Part shown: one piece after another, positions 1 through 8,967 of the stretch
Position numbering within the stretch: the stretch's first letter is position 1
How the letters are laid out: every line of letters begins with the position of its first letter
NCBI RefSeq assembly: GCF_009761815.1
Contig: NZ_RWIN01000038.1
Location: 124,001-188,000, forward strand
Source of the DNA: Pseudomonas sp. PB120
GTDB taxonomy: Bacteria > Pseudomonadota > Gammaproteobacteria > Pseudomonadales > Pseudomonadaceae
Length of the DNA stretch: 64,000 bases
Reading direction: 5' to 3'
Position numbers and translations under genes: made by a program
The notes under the pieces: generated by a model
Told to the model about the DNA's origin: nothing
The model's database searches: none
The model's input: the letters and a program-made list of their open reading frames with translations, nothing else

Positions 1-579
1 GATCTCAAGGGTCGTTTGAGCCAGTACGGGCGCAGTGCCGACTCGCTGAAAATCATGCCGGGCGTTTTTGTGGTGGTCGGGTCTACCGAAGCAGAGGCCC
101 AGGAAAAATTCCAGACGTTCCAGCGGTTGGTTGAACCTGAGGTGGGCATCGCATTACTCGGGCGCATGCTGGGCAACTTCGATCTGTCGGAGTATCCGCT
201 GGATGGGCCGCTACCGGAGTTGCCGCTCACTGAAAGCGGTCAGCAAAGCCGCCAGAAACTGCTGACGGAATTGGCCGGCCGGGAAAACCTCAGCCTCGCC
301 GAACTGGGCAGGAAGATTGCCGGGGGGAGGGGGCATTACAGCCTGGTGGGCACACCGGTGCAGATCGCCGACCAACTACAAGTCTGGTTCGAACAAGGTG
401 CAGCGGATGGCTTCAACGTGCTGGCGCCGCACCTTCCCGGTGGCCTTGAAGATTTTGCCAATGAGGTGGTGCCTGAGCTGCAACGTCGTGGCTTGTTCAG
501 GACCGAGTACGAAGGTCGAACGTTGCGCCAGAACCTTGGGCTGGCTCGGCCAGCAAACCCAAAGGCCGTTGAAAAGTGA
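1..579 (+). CDS. FMN-dependent (LLM class) monooxygenase, NtaA/DszA-like, C-terminal part
   Basis: The reading frame is open from the first base of the window, so the 5' end of the gene is missing and 192 C-terminal residues are visible. The segment with a GxFVVVGSTEAEAQ-type stretch, the LLGRMLG and LSEYPLDGPLP motifs and the late GHYSLVGTPVQIADQLQ...GADGFNVL block is typical of the C-terminal half of nitrilotriacetate/dibenzothiophene-type flavin monooxygenases. These use reduced flavin from a partner reductase to cleave C-S or C-N bonds. Its stop codon overlaps or nearly abuts an SsuA-like binding protein, which points to an organosulfur scavenging operon. The exact substrate cannot be read from the sequence. 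Confidence 0.85.
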   Translation, partial: DLKGRLSQYGRSADSLKIMPGVFVVVGSTEAEAQEKFQTFQRLVEPEVGIALLGRMLGNFDLSEYPLDGPLPELPLTESGQQSRQKLLTELAGRENLSLAELGRKIAGGRGHYSLVGTPVQIADQLQVWFEQGAADGFNVLAPHLPGGLEDFANEVVPELQRRGLFRTEYEGRTLRQNLGLARPANPKAVEK

Positions 580-587
580 GAAAGCGA

Positions 588-1532
588 ATGACATTGCAGA
601 AACTCTTGTTAACGGGGCTAGCCCTGATGAGTCTCACCAGTTCCGTGCTGGCGGCAGACCCGGCGACCCTGAGGATCGGCTACCAGAAAGGCTCGATTTC
701 GTTGTTACTCGCCAAGGAACATGGACTTCTGGAGAAGCGCTTTCCACAGACTGCCGTGCAATGGATCGAGTTTCCAGCCGGGCCGCAGATGCTCGAAGCC
801 ATGAACGTCAATGCGTTGGACATCGGCTCCACCGGCGACATCCCCCCGTTATTCGCACAAGCGGCGGGTGCCGATCTGGTCTACATCGGAACCGAGCCGC
901 CAAAGCCGCAAGCTGAAACCATATTGGTAAAGGCGGACAGCCCACTGAAGGACATTGCCGATCTTAAAGGCAAGAAGGTGGCTTTCCAGCGGGGTTCCAG
1001 TTCACACAACCTGATCCTGAGAGCGTTGAACAAGGCGGGTTTGAACTACCAGGACATCCAGCCCATGAACCTGCCGCCCGCGAATGCGCGTGCAGCGTTC
1101 GAACAAGGCAGCGTCGATGCCTGGGTGATTTGGGAGCCTTACTCTTCATTAGCCTTGAGCCAGGGCAATGTTCGCGTACTGGCCAATGGGGAAGGGCTGA
1201 ACCTCTCCGGTCCCATGTACACCGCTCGACGCGCCTACGCACAAGACAATGGCGCCTTTATCCACGCGTTACTCGATGAGCTGACCGCCGCCGAAAGCCT
1301 GACTCGCAGCCAGCGGGAAGACAGCCTGAGCGTGGTGAAGAAGTACATGGGCCTGCCGGGCGATGTGATTGCCAGCTATCTCGATAATCGTCCGCCGTCT
1401 CCGATATTGCCCGTCGATGTCGACATCATCAACGCACAGCAACTGACTGCTGATCTGTTTTATCAAAACAAGTTGCTGCCCACGAAAGTTGTGGTGCGTA
1501 ATGCGGTGTGGACTGAGTCGGACTCAAAGTAA
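588..1532 (+). CDS. Sulfonate/organosulfur ABC transporter periplasmic binding protein, SsuA-like
   Basis: The product of about 314 residues begins with a Sec signal peptide (LLLTGLALMSLTSSVLAAD, cleavage after AxA). It continues as an SsuA/TauA-type periplasmic binding protein: LRIGYQKGSISLLLAKEHGLLEK, an ALDIGSTGDIPPLFAQAAG block and GKKVAFQRGSSSHNL. It would deliver an aliphatic sulfonate or related compound to an ABC permease that is not in the window. A GTG at 576 overlapping the previous stop (GTGA) is an alternative start. I chose the ATG at 588 because GAGAAA sits just before it and the signal peptide then has normal length. Translational coupling to the upstream monooxygenase is likely. 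Confidence 0.88.
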   Translation: MTLQKLLLTGLALMSLTSSVLAADPATLRIGYQKGSISLLLAKEHGLLEKRFPQTAVQWIEFPAGPQMLEAMNVNALDIGSTGDIPPLFAQAAGADLVYIGTEPPKPQAETILVKADSPLKDIADLKGKKVAFQRGSSSHNLILRALNKAGLNYQDIQPMNLPPANARAAFEQGSVDAWVIWEPYSSLALSQGNVRVLANGEGLNLSGPMYTARRAYAQDNGAFIHALLDELTAAESLTRSQREDSLSVVKKYMGLPGDVIASYLDNRPPSPILPVDVDIINAQQLTADLFYQNKLLPTKVVVRNAVWTESDSK

Positions 1533-1651
1533 AATAACTCTGCTAAATAGATGTTTAGCGTAGTTATAAGTATTAGTTATAAAGGTCGTATTCAAATGAA
1601 GAGTGCCAGCCTTTTCGTTGGTGAGTTTTTGGACAGTGGACGGCTCTTAAT

Positions 1652-2176
1652 ATGGCAACCAGTACGGGCAACGAAAACGCACACAATGCTCAAAACCTGA
1701 TCACCGCACTCAACCTCGAACCTCATGTTGAAGGTGGTTACTACCGTCGAACCTTTCAGACGGATCATCAGGTAACGGCCCAAACCCCGGGCGGTCCACG
1801 ATACTTGATGAGCTCCATTTATTATCTGCTGACCTGTGATTCACCGATCGGGCACTTTCATCTGAATCGGTCGGACATCATGCATTACTACCATTTGGGT
1901 GACGCTATCCAATACAGCCTGATTTTTCCGGACGGCAGATTGGAAACGGTCATGATGGGCAGCGACGTTGCCGCTGGGCAATGTCTGCAGCTACATGTAC
2001 CTGGCGGTGTCTGGAAAGCTTCGCGGCTTATGGATGGAACGACGGGATTCGGATTGATCAGTGAAGCGGTATCACCAGGGTTTGATTTTGCGGACATGGA
2101 GATGGGCAGTCGGCGTAAGCTCAGTGAGCAGTTTGCGGAGCATTCGGCGCTGTTTGAAAAATTGACGCTGGGATGA
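1652..2176 (+). CDS. DUF985 cupin-family protein
   Basis: The 174-residue protein has the hallmark N-terminal VEGGYYRRTF motif of the DUF985 (cupin_5) family. A double-stranded beta-helix pattern follows: SSIYYLLTCDSPIGHFHLNRSD, HYYHLGDAIQYSLIFPDG, VPGGVWKASRL. The function of the family is unsettled; members are small soluble cupins, some with epimerase-like pockets. It stands alone, about 120 bp after the SsuA-like gene, with no obvious strong ribosome site, so its expression level is unclear. Confidence 0.85.
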   Translation: MATSTGNENAHNAQNLITALNLEPHVEGGYYRRTFQTDHQVTAQTPGGPRYLMSSIYYLLTCDSPIGHFHLNRSDIMHYYHLGDAIQYSLIFPDGRLETVMMGSDVAAGQCLQLHVPGGVWKASRLMDGTTGFGLISEAVSPGFDFADMEMGSRRKLSEQFAEHSALFEKLTLG

Positions 2177-2464
2177 GGGACTGGATGGAAACGGGCTCTG
2201 TGAGATCTGCGTGCAACGGGGCTAATATTGAAACATGATGTTACGTGTAATGTATATTATGTTAAATGATGTGTCTGGGCGGAACTTGTACCTTGGACAT
2301 TTTCAACAATCACCGGCATGGTTATCAGTCTTCACCGAACCCTTTCGCCCTCAGCCGCTCAGCGCTATTCCTTAAACCAAAGGCTCAGAGCCAATTCACC
2401 AATCGCCGACTAGAGCGTTCAAATCCCGGCGATATTTGACTCAGCCTCAGTTCGCGGCTCAAAC
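2177..2464. other. Non-coding stretch with an AT-rich island
   Basis: No supported gene lies between the cupin stop and the pseudogene fragment. Bases about 2221-2280 are clearly AT-rich compared with the surroundings and contain short TAATGTATATTATG-type sequence. No hairpin with a U-tract or other defined element was recognised. Confidence 0.5.
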
Positions 2465-2790
2465 CTAAATCACCCAGTGGCTGCGTGGCCGGCATTCCTT
2501 GCCAGGCGCCACCGTTCGGCACGTTGACGGCCACTGATATGAAGACGCAGAAAGTCACCGGGCAAGTTCCAGTCGGTACCGTTGAAGACACAGGACCGCT
2601 GGCATCCGCATGCACCTGCCGATCAAGATCGGTCTGTCGACTCATGGTGGCTTGATCTTCATCGCGGGCACTCCGGACTTTTACCTGCGCGCGTTCAATA
2701 GCGGCAATGGCGAATAAATCTGGAAGTCGCGCCTGCCGTTCTATAGGCGAACCGTGCCAAGAACTTCATCACCAAAAGCCTGAAAAGTGG
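2465..2790 (+). pseudogene. Decayed fragment of a membrane-bound PQQ-dependent glucose-dehydrogenase-type gene
   Basis: Read on the plus strand, 2483-2601 encodes GIPCQAPPFGTLTATDMKTQ followed by TGQVPVGTVEDTGPL. After a one-base frame change near 2601 the reading resumes as IRMHLPIKIGL, then GGLIFIAGTPDFYLRAFNSG and, past an in-frame TAA at 2715-2717, IWKSRLP. These blocks in this order match the C-terminal beta-propeller of Gcd/QuiA-type quinoproteins. Compared with the usual family sequence, a few residues also seem deleted before GGLIFI. The fragment has no start, several lesions and no N-terminal transmembrane part, so it is a relic. The assignment comes from recalled family motifs, not from an alignment. 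Confidence 0.7.
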
Positions 2791-2818
2791 TGCCCTGCCC
2801 GCTCATTCCTGGCGCCGA

Positions 2819-2848
2819 TAAAAAGGGCCCTTGAAGGGCCCTTTTGTA
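2819..2848 (-). terminator. Bidirectional Rho-independent terminator for the GntP operon
   Basis: AAAAGGGCCCTT and AAGGGCCCTTTT form an inverted repeat with a short loop, flanked by A and T tracts on both sides. It lies 63 bp beyond the stop codon of the minus-strand GntP permease, so it should end that operon. Confidence 0.75.
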
Positions 2849-2910
2849 CTCAAACGAAAATCACTTGGTCGGCCAGAACTCAACGGTCGCTGAGCCGTGC
2901 GCTGCTTGAC

Positions 2911-4296
2911 TCAAATCACCGTGACAGCCGCATTCAACAGCAACACCACAATCAAGCCGACCACGGCGACGATGGATTGAACCACCGAAATGGTCTTGGT
3001 CGCTTCGCCCATAGTCATACCGAAGGATTCCTTTACCATCCAGAAGCCCGCATGGTTGGCATAGTTGAAGAACAGCGAGCCGCAGCCTATGGACAAGGCA
3101 AGCAGAGGCAGGTTGAGACTGGGATCAGCACCTGCAAGCGGCGCCAGCAAGCCGGCAGCACCCACGATACCTACAGTGGCAGACCCGGTAGATACCGAGA
3201 GCAGCATCGCGATCAACCAACCCAGGATCAGCGGAGGGAACGCAGACTGCTGAGTCAGGTGCACAATGGCATCACCCACCTTGGCGCTGGTCAGCAGCTC
3301 CTGAAAGGCACCACCACCGGCGATGATCATGATGATTGAGGCGATTGGCTTGAGGCTCTTGCCCAGGGATTCGCGCAATTGTCCCGCATCGCCGCCCCGC
3401 GCGAGTACCAGACTTGCCCCTGCGAACAGCACGCCCAGGAGCATGGCGATCAGGGGATTACCCAAGAAACCAGCCATGTTCAGGATCGCATTGCCCTTGG
3501 GTAATACCATCTCAGCGACGGCATGAATCAACATCAGGATCGCTGGTAGCAAGGCTGCCAGCACGCCAAGCCATACGCTGGTGCGTGGTTGATCGTCGGC
3601 TTTTTCAGCCAGGGTGAACTGATCCAGCAAAACCTGATCGGGCCGAGTGCTCATGCGCGGCGAAATGAATGCGCCATAAAGCGGGCCGCCTAAAATCATT
3701 GCAGGAATAGCCGCAAGGAAGCCATAGAGCATTGTGGGCCCAACCGAGGTTTTGAGCGCGGCGATGGCCGTCAAGGGGCCAGGGTGCGGCGGTACCATCC
3801 CGTGCATGGCTGCAAGTGCCGCAATCACCGGAACACCCACATACACATACGCTGAACCTTTGAAGCGAGCCTGGCTTTCCAGCTTTCGCGCCACGCTGAA
3901 TATCAGCGGCAGCATGATCACCAGGCCCACCTCGAAAAACATGGGAATGCCAATTACAAATGCAACCATCATCATGGCCCAAGGGATCATCCGATCCGAT
4001 GTTCGCTTGAGGATGACCTCGGCGATCTGCTCTGTGACGCCTGCGTCAGCAAGAATTTTGCCCAGCATCGCTCCAAGCGCGATGACGACCCCTACTGCCC
4101 CCAGTGTCTTTCCAGCGCCGGTGATCACGTGGGAGACGATGGCTTCTGGCTCCATACTGGTTGCAAAGCCAACGCCCACGGAAACCACCAGCAAGGCCAG
4201 GAGCGGGTGCATTTTGAGACGCGACACGATGAGCCCCACCAGCACCAGGACGCTCACCAATGCGGTCAGTAAGAGGTCTATATCTAAGGGAGTCAT
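2911..4296 (-). CDS. GntP-family gluconate/sugar-acid:H+ symporter
   Basis: The 461-residue protein is almost entirely hydrophobic with about 12 membrane segments. It shows GntP signatures such as VISHVITGAGKTLGAVGVVIALG, GIPMFFEVGLVIMLPL and HPGPLTAIAALK. GntP permeases import gluconate or related hydroxy-acids with protons. A longer frame runs upstream to 4386, but its extra 30 residues are not membrane-like and overlap the upstream amidohydrolase; the ATG at 4296 gives the normal family N-terminus (MTPLDIDLLLTAL). It is last in the minus-strand operon with GntR, MFS and amidohydrolase genes. The substrate is therefore probably a sugar acid or lactone, but is not identified. Confidence 0.9.
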   Translation of the reverse strand: MTPLDIDLLLTALVSVLVLVGLIVSRLKMHPLLALLVVSVGVGFATSMEPEAIVSHVITGAGKTLGAVGVVIALGAMLGKILADAGVTEQIAEVILKRTSDRMIPWAMMMVAFVIGIPMFFEVGLVIMLPLIFSVARKLESQARFKGSAYVYVGVPVIAALAAMHGMVPPHPGPLTAIAALKTSVGPTMLYGFLAAIPAMILGGPLYGAFISPRMSTRPDQVLLDQFTLAEKADDQPRTSVWLGVLAALLPAILMLIHAVAEMVLPKGNAILNMAGFLGNPLIAMLLGVLFAGASLVLARGGDAGQLRESLGKSLKPIASIIMIIAGGGAFQELLTSAKVGDAIVHLTQQSAFPPLILGWLIAMLLSVSTGSATVGIVGAAGLLAPLAGADPSLNLPLLALSIGCGSLFFNYANHAGFWMVKESFGMTMGEATKTISVVQSIVAVVGLIVVLLLNAAVTVI

Positions 4297-4366
4297 GAAA
4301 GGATCTCGGTAGGTATTTATTAAAATGGGTGAAATGAATGGACATCTGTGAATGCAGGCGTAAGTC

Positions 4367-5221
4367 TCAGCTTTTGCCTTTTGCAAAGCCGAATAACCTT
4401 CTAGGGACTTGCACCAGCAGCGAATCGCTAACCTGCGTCGAACACTCCAAGGCTTTTAACTGATCGACTACGGTGCAAAAACCGATGCTTTGCTCATGCT
4501 GCGTATGCGGCCAGTCGCTGCCCCACACCAACTGGCGAAGGCCGAAACTTTGTTCCAGCAGCGGCAATGCCATTCGAGCGAAATTGATGTTCTGTTGCGG
4601 CGTACCTCCCAAACGATAGATTCCCGATACCTTCATCCAGATCGAACCTTTCGATCCCAACTCCAATAACTCGCAAAACCCGGGCTGATCGACGCCCGAA
4701 TTGGCATCCGGCCGACCAAAGTGATCAATCACCAACTTCAAACCGAACGGCGTCAATTGATGGATCAGTCCCGGCAGATCCTTTACCTCCCGATGCAACT
4801 CGACGTGCCAGTCAAGATCAGCAATGTGGCTGAAAAACTCTCTCCAGGCACTGTTACGAAAATCAGGTAACGCCTTACCCATCAGGTTCAAGCGAACGCC
4901 GACTACGCCCAGGCGATCCATGTCATTCAACATGGCGCGACTGACGCCTGGTTCCACCACAACCACGCCTCGCAACTGATCCGGCGCTTGCCTCAACGCC
5001 GCCAGCAAGTAGCTATTGTCAGTACCGAGAAAGCTCGGTTGCACCAATACGCCATGACTCAGACCATGAGCGTGCAAGTGCGTCAGATACTGCTCAAGCG
5101 TGGCGTCGTAGTCAGGGGTATAGCGGCGTGCACCGACCAGATTCAGATCACGGCTAAACACATGAGCATGGGAGTCGATGCCGGTGATCGGCGTAGAACA
5201 GGTGTCAGTCATAGCGTTCAT
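4367..5221 (-). CDS. Amidohydrolase-2 family lactonase-like hydrolase
   Basis: The 284-residue TIM-barrel protein has the metal-site patterns GIDSHAHVF (HxH), a late VIDHFGRPD histidine and WGSDWPHTQHE with the catalytic aspartate. This is the COG3618 group that includes 2-pyrone-4,6-dicarboxylate lactonase and sugar-acid lactonases. It probably opens a lactone in the cytoplasm after uptake by one of the two flanking permeases. A second ATG three codons downstream (MTDTCS) is possible. The neighbouring MFS gene ends 19 bp upstream, indicating one transcript. Confidence 0.85.
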   Translation of the reverse strand: MNAMTDTCSTPITGIDSHAHVFSRDLNLVGARRYTPDYDATLEQYLTHLHAHGLSHGVLVQPSFLGTDNSYLLAALRQAPDQLRGVVVVEPGVSRAMLNDMDRLGVVGVRLNLMGKALPDFRNSAWREFFSHIADLDWHVELHREVKDLPGLIHQLTPFGLKLVIDHFGRPDANSGVDQPGFCELLELGSKGSIWMKVSGIYRLGGTPQQNINFARMALPLLEQSFGLRQLVWGSDWPHTQHEQSIGFCTVVDQLKALECSTQVSDSLLVQVPRRLFGFAKGKS

Positions 5222-5240
5222 CTATAGAAGGTAAAGGGCA

Positions 5241-6530
5241 TCAGGCCCGCGCACTCTCGTTGCCGTTGACCGTTACTGGCACCGACGCACTGGAAGCTTC
5301 GAGGCTGCGTCCACGGGTTTCCGGCAGACAAAGTGCCGCGATCACCGCCACGCCATAGGCAATTCCCGCGTCGATACCAATCGCAGACCCAAGAGACATG
5401 GAGTCGCTCATGTGACCGACCAGGAACGGGAACACCGCTGAAAGCACTCGGCCAAAGTTGTAGCAGAAGCCCACACCGGCACCGCGTACATCCGCCGGGT
5501 ACAGCTCGTTGAACAGCGCGCCAAGGCTCGCGGGAATACCGGCCGCGAAAAAGCCGAGCGGGAACCCCAGGACCAGCATCTGGGTATTGGTCAGCGGCAG
5601 GAACACATAACTCTGTACAGTGACGACACAGCAAAGCGCGAACAGCACGATGTTCTTGCGTCGGCCAATACGGTCGATCAAAAAGCCGCTGACGACACAC
5701 CCACACCAGAACGCAAAGATGATCACCGCCAGGTAGCCGCCAGAGTTGAGTACGGACAGATTGCGCTCAGTCTTGAGGAACGTTGGCAGCCAGGTCATCA
5801 CCGCGTGGTAACCACCGTGCGCACCCAGCCCCAACAGACCACCGAACAGCGTTACGCGGATCAATTCGGGGCGGAAGATGCCGGCCAGGGATTTGAAGAA
5901 ACTTTGCGGGATGGCGTTTTCTTTTTGCAGACGCTGGTAGCTGTCGGGCTCCTCGACATTACGACGCACCCAGATAATCAGGAACGACGGTAGCAGCCCG
6001 ACCAGGAACATCACGCGCCACGCCATGTCCTGCGGCACGAAGGAATAAATCAGTGTGAACACACCGACGGCCAGCCCCCAACCCACGGCCCAGGCACTTT
6101 GTACGGTGCCCATCACTTTGCCGCGATACTGCGGATTGATGGTTTCGGCCATCAATACTGCACCGGCTGCCCACTCGCCGCCGATGCCGAAACCCTGGAG
6201 CGCCTTGACGATCAAGAGCTGGTTGAAGCCGCTCACGAACGCGGAGAGAAAGGTAAAAAAAGAAAACCACAAAATCATCCACTGCAGCGTACGCACCCGA
6301 CCGTAGCGGTCGGACAATGTCCCCCCTACCCAGCCGCCGATGGCCGAAGTGACAAGGGTCACTCCGCTTATCAGCCCCGCGTCGCCCTTGGTCAGGGCAA
6401 AGGCGGCAATCAAGGCCGGAATCGCCAGGCCAAACATTTGTACTTCCAGTGCGTCGAGCGACCATCCGCCGAAGCAGGCCCAAAACGTTTTGCGCTCCCG
6501 AGGAGTGACTTGGCGATACCAGCTAAACAT
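5241..6530 (-). CDS. Major facilitator superfamily transporter (sugar-acid/organic-acid type)
   Basis: The 429-residue protein has the MFS layout of 12 membrane segments. Its first inter-helix loop has the GTLSDRYGRVR signature (GxLxDRxGRR-like), repeated in the second half as GFLIDRIGRRK. The beginning FSWYRQVTPRERKTFWACFGGWSLDALE resembles NanT/JEN-type acid transporters with the central GGEWAAGAVLMAE motif. A frame extension to 6575 adds only a basic, non-membrane leader; the ATG at 6530 fits the family. It sits between the GntR gene and the lactonase gene and likely imports the regulator's ligand. Two importers (MFS and GntP) in one operon is slightly unusual. Confidence 0.88.
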   Translation of the reverse strand: MFSWYRQVTPRERKTFWACFGGWSLDALEVQMFGLAIPALIAAFALTKGDAGLISGVTLVTSAIGGWVGGTLSDRYGRVRTLQWMILWFSFFTFLSAFVSGFNQLLIVKALQGFGIGGEWAAGAVLMAETINPQYRGKVMGTVQSAWAVGWGLAVGVFTLIYSFVPQDMAWRVMFLVGLLPSFLIIWVRRNVEEPDSYQRLQKENAIPQSFFKSLAGIFRPELIRVTLFGGLLGLGAHGGYHAVMTWLPTFLKTERNLSVLNSGGYLAVIIFAFWCGCVVSGFLIDRIGRRKNIVLFALCCVVTVQSYVFLPLTNTQMLVLGFPLGFFAAGIPASLGALFNELYPADVRGAGVGFCYNFGRVLSAVFPFLVGHMSDSMSLGSAIGIDAGIAYGVAVIAALCLPETRGRSLEASSASVPVTVNGNESARA

Positions 6531-6665
6531 GATTCTTATCCTTATAGGTGAAACGGGACGCAGCCGAGAACACACCGCGCCGCTACGGGCCAGTCATGGC
6601 AATCAAAACAATGAAATCAGCAACGCCTGAGCCGTCGCTGAGTGATCCGCTACCCAGGCACAGGG

Positions 6666-7397
6666 TTAGCGAATATCCACGCTGTAGCGAAAGTGCTCGG
6701 CATGCCCACGTGAGCGACGCCACTCCAGCGGTGTACCGGCGTAATCGCGCGCCAGACGCTCGATCACCACCACCGGACTGTTGATCGGGACTTGCAGTAA
6801 CCGCGCATGCACGTCATTCACGGATTCAGCGGTCAGTGTTTCTTCGGCATAGGCGACGACCTGCCCGCAGACTTCTTCGTAGATCGGATAAAGCAGTGGC
6901 CCTTTGCGGCTGAGGTCGATCTCAAGCAGCGGCTGGAAGCGGTTGCGCGGCAGCCAGATTTCTTCGGCGAGCACCGGCTGAACATCAAGTAGACGAACCC
7001 GGACTATGCGAATGACCGGCGACTCGACAGGCAGGCCCAACGCCTGGGCCACCGCCGAAGGCGCGGCCACCGGCTCGATGGACAGGATGCGACTCTCCGG
7101 CACCTGGCGTTCACCGGAAGCGGTTTGAAAACGGAAGAAACGAAACAGTGACGATTGAAACTGCGGCCGGCGAATGAAAGTGCCTCGACCTTGCTGCCGC
7201 TCCAGGATGCCCTCACTGACCAGCGCGTCGACCGCTTTGCGCACGGTGCCAGTGGACAGTTGGTATTCCGCTGAAAGCGCGGCTTCGGTGGGAATGGCCT
7301 CTCCCGGACGCCAGCGATTGTTGGCAATTTGCTCTGCCAGCTGGTCACGCAAGCGTTGGTATAGCGGCAGACGAACATCACTGGATAGAGAATTCAT
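6666..7397 (-). CDS. GntR/HutC-family transcriptional regulator with UTRA domain
   Basis: The 243-residue protein starts with a GntR winged helix: LPLYQRLRDQLAEQI, then PTEAALSAEYQLSTGTVRKAVDALVSEGILERQQGRGTFI at residues about 10-75. A UTRA ligand-binding domain of the HutC subfamily follows. The ATG is preceded by AAGGTG, a good ribosome site. It heads the minus-strand operon that continues into MFS, lactonase and GntP genes after a 135-bp gap, so it most likely controls that operon in response to a sugar acid or its lactone. Confidence 0.9.
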   Translation of the reverse strand: MNSLSSDVRLPLYQRLRDQLAEQIANNRWRPGEAIPTEAALSAEYQLSTGTVRKAVDALVSEGILERQQGRGTFIRRPQFQSSLFRFFRFQTASGERQVPESRILSIEPVAAPSAVAQALGLPVESPVIRIVRVRLLDVQPVLAEEIWLPRNRFQPLLEIDLSRKGPLLYPIYEEVCGQVVAYAEETLTAESVNDVHARLLQVPINSPVVVIERLARDYAGTPLEWRRSRGHAEHFRYSVDIR

Positions 7398-7407
7398 CGA
7401 CTTTATT

Positions 7408-7436
7408 CACCTTGTTATCTAGTCATCTATATGAAT
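7408..7436. promoter_or_regulatory. Possible GntR operator upstream of its own gene
   Basis: The AT-rich segment CACCTTGTTATCTAGTCATC just before the GntR start contains a CTAG core with a repeated ATCTA. HutC-type regulators often bind CTAG-centred imperfect palindromes near their own promoter. The symmetry here is weak, so this is only a suggestion. Confidence 0.25.
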
Positions 7437-7814
7437 CTTGTGGCGAGTATTTCCCCAGACGACTTGGCTGTCAAGGAGGGACACGGCCTCTTGCTGACGA
7501 ATGGGGAACCATCGCCCAAGCAAGCCTTCAAGCCAGGTCTGAGATTCGCATTGTCGACTTCCCCAATCCCTTCAAAATCCCAAGCAGATTTTCCTGTCGT
7601 GAAATGCCATTAACTATCGGCAATAAAAAGGGCCCTTTCAGGGCCCAATTTACACTTTAAACCTAACAACTGTGGACCCTGCATTTGCTCACTTGATGCC
7701 GTGCTTCACAAGAACTGTTGAACGAGCTTGGTGAGGAATGCGATGGGCAGCTGTAGCCGCTTAACTCATCGCAAGCAGGCTCGCTCATAAAATGCTCAAG
7801 TGGTGCGCAGCGAG
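7437..7814. other. Intergenic region with terminator and REP relic only
   Basis: Apart from the terminator near 7622-7650 and a degenerate REP-like sequence at 7767-7786 (catcgcaagcaggctcgctc), no coding or RNA feature was recognised here. Short open frames in this stretch lack ribosome sites and codon bias. Confidence 0.5.
7622..7650 (-). terminator. Rho-independent terminator ending the 12.8-7.8 kb operon
   Basis: On the minus strand, GGGCCC-TGAAA-GGGCCC is followed by TTTTTATT. It lies about 165 bp downstream of the stop of the last acyl-CoA dehydrogenase gene of the aldehyde-dehydrogenase operon. Confidence 0.75.
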
Positions 7815-8957
7815 TCACGTCACCCGCATCAAGTTCGCAAACACCTGCAAATGGTGATCGTCATCGCCAAACTGACGGTCCACCATTAACAAATGCTTGG
7901 CATGGTGGGACAGCATGTATTCCCAAGTTAGGCCGATGCCGCCGTGTAGCTGAATACCCTGGTCAGCGACGAAGCGGGCGGCGCGGCAGACAATGAACTT
8001 GGCGGCAGCCAAAACCCGACTGCGCTCTTCACTGTCGGCTTGATCAGCAACACAGGCCGCGTACAGGGTCATTGAAGTGGCCTGTTCCAGTTCGATGCGC
8101 ATATCGACCATGCGGTGCTGCAATGCCTGGAATTTTCCGATCGCCTGGCCGAATTGCTGGCGGGTTTTCAGGTAGTCGAGAGTTAAGGCGCACGCGGCTT
8201 CCATGCTACCCACGGCTTGCGCGCATTGCGCAGCGATGCAGCGACCCTGCTGGTAACGAAGCGCCGGCAAGGCCTGCCCCACAGACCCCAAAACCGCGCT
8301 GCTCTTGACGAACACCTCATCGAGGTATACCTCGCAGGCCTTGCGTCCATCCATGGTTGCGAACGTACGGCGGCACACGCCGCTATCCTGTGGATCGACC
8401 AGAAACAGGCTGATGCCTTGCTCGTCGCGTGAGTCGTGGCTGGTGCGCGCCGAGACCAGGATCAACCCAGCACTCTGGCCACCGACGACCACCGACTTGC
8501 GGCCAGAGAGTTTCCAGCCTCCCGTCACCGCTACGGCAGTTGTTTGTACGTCATGTAATTGGTAATGGCTCTGAGGCTCTTCCACGGCCACCGCCATCTG
8601 CAAACTGGCACTGCCCAATTGCGCAAGCAACGTTTCCTTCTGGGTTTCGGTGCCTAATTGGCTTATCAGGCCACCGGCGAAAATCACCGAATGCAGATAA
8701 GGCTCCAGGCATAGGCCACGGCCCAGTTCGGTCATGACCAGCATGTTCTCCACGCCACTGCCGCCAAACCCGCCGTATACCTCGGCGAAGGGAACGGCGC
8801 ACAGGCCCAGGTCACCCAGTTGCTGCATGAACTCGCGGCTGAAACCGGGCTCGCTCTGGCTGAAAGCTTCGCGCTGTTCGAAACCGTAGGTATCACGCAC
8901 CAGTCTTGCGGCAGTGTCTTGCAGCATCAGCTGCTCTTCTGTCAGTTTGAAATCCAT
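7815..8957 (-). CDS. Acyl-CoA dehydrogenase, small/partner subunit type
   Basis: The 380-residue flavoprotein has the acyl-CoA dehydrogenase fold: the N-terminal helical domain MDFKLTEEQLMLQDTAARLVRDTY, a middle sheet, and C-terminal helices with RQQFGQAIGKFQALQHRMVDM and QLHGGIGLTWEY. Its C-terminus (HHAKHLLMVDRQFG) lacks the usual YGGT/YEGT-NEI ending. In two-subunit enzymes of mycobacterial steroid side-chain degradation (FadE28-FadE29 type), this pattern marks the partner subunit. Its start lies 10 bp after the 397-residue acyl-CoA dehydrogenase that would be the other subunit. A heteromeric dehydrogenase acting on a bulky acyl-CoA is my inference. Confidence 0.85.
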   Translation of the reverse strand: MDFKLTEEQLMLQDTAARLVRDTYGFEQREAFSQSEPGFSREFMQQLGDLGLCAVPFAEVYGGFGGSGVENMLVMTELGRGLCLEPYLHSVIFAGGLISQLGTETQKETLLAQLGSASLQMAVAVEEPQSHYQLHDVQTTAVAVTGGWKLSGRKSVVVGGQSAGLILVSARTSHDSRDEQGISLFLVDPQDSGVCRRTFATMDGRKACEVYLDEVFVKSSAVLGSVGQALPALRYQQGRCIAAQCAQAVGSMEAACALTLDYLKTRQQFGQAIGKFQALQHRMVDMRIELEQATSMTLYAACVADQADSEERSRVLAAAKFIVCRAARFVADQGIQLHGGIGLTWEYMLSHHAKHLLMVDRQFGDDDHHLQVFANLMRVT

Positions 8958-8967
8958 GGTCGGCCCC

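Noticed and set aside
1542..1559. GCTAAA-TTTAGC hairpin after the SsuA-like gene
   Set aside because: The stem is only six AT-rich base pairs and has no U-tract, too weak to call a terminator.
2707..3339. 210-codon plus-strand frame spanning the terminator and GntP end
   Set aside because: It crosses a terminator hairpin and lies antisense to the permease; His/Gln/Arg-rich without family resemblance.
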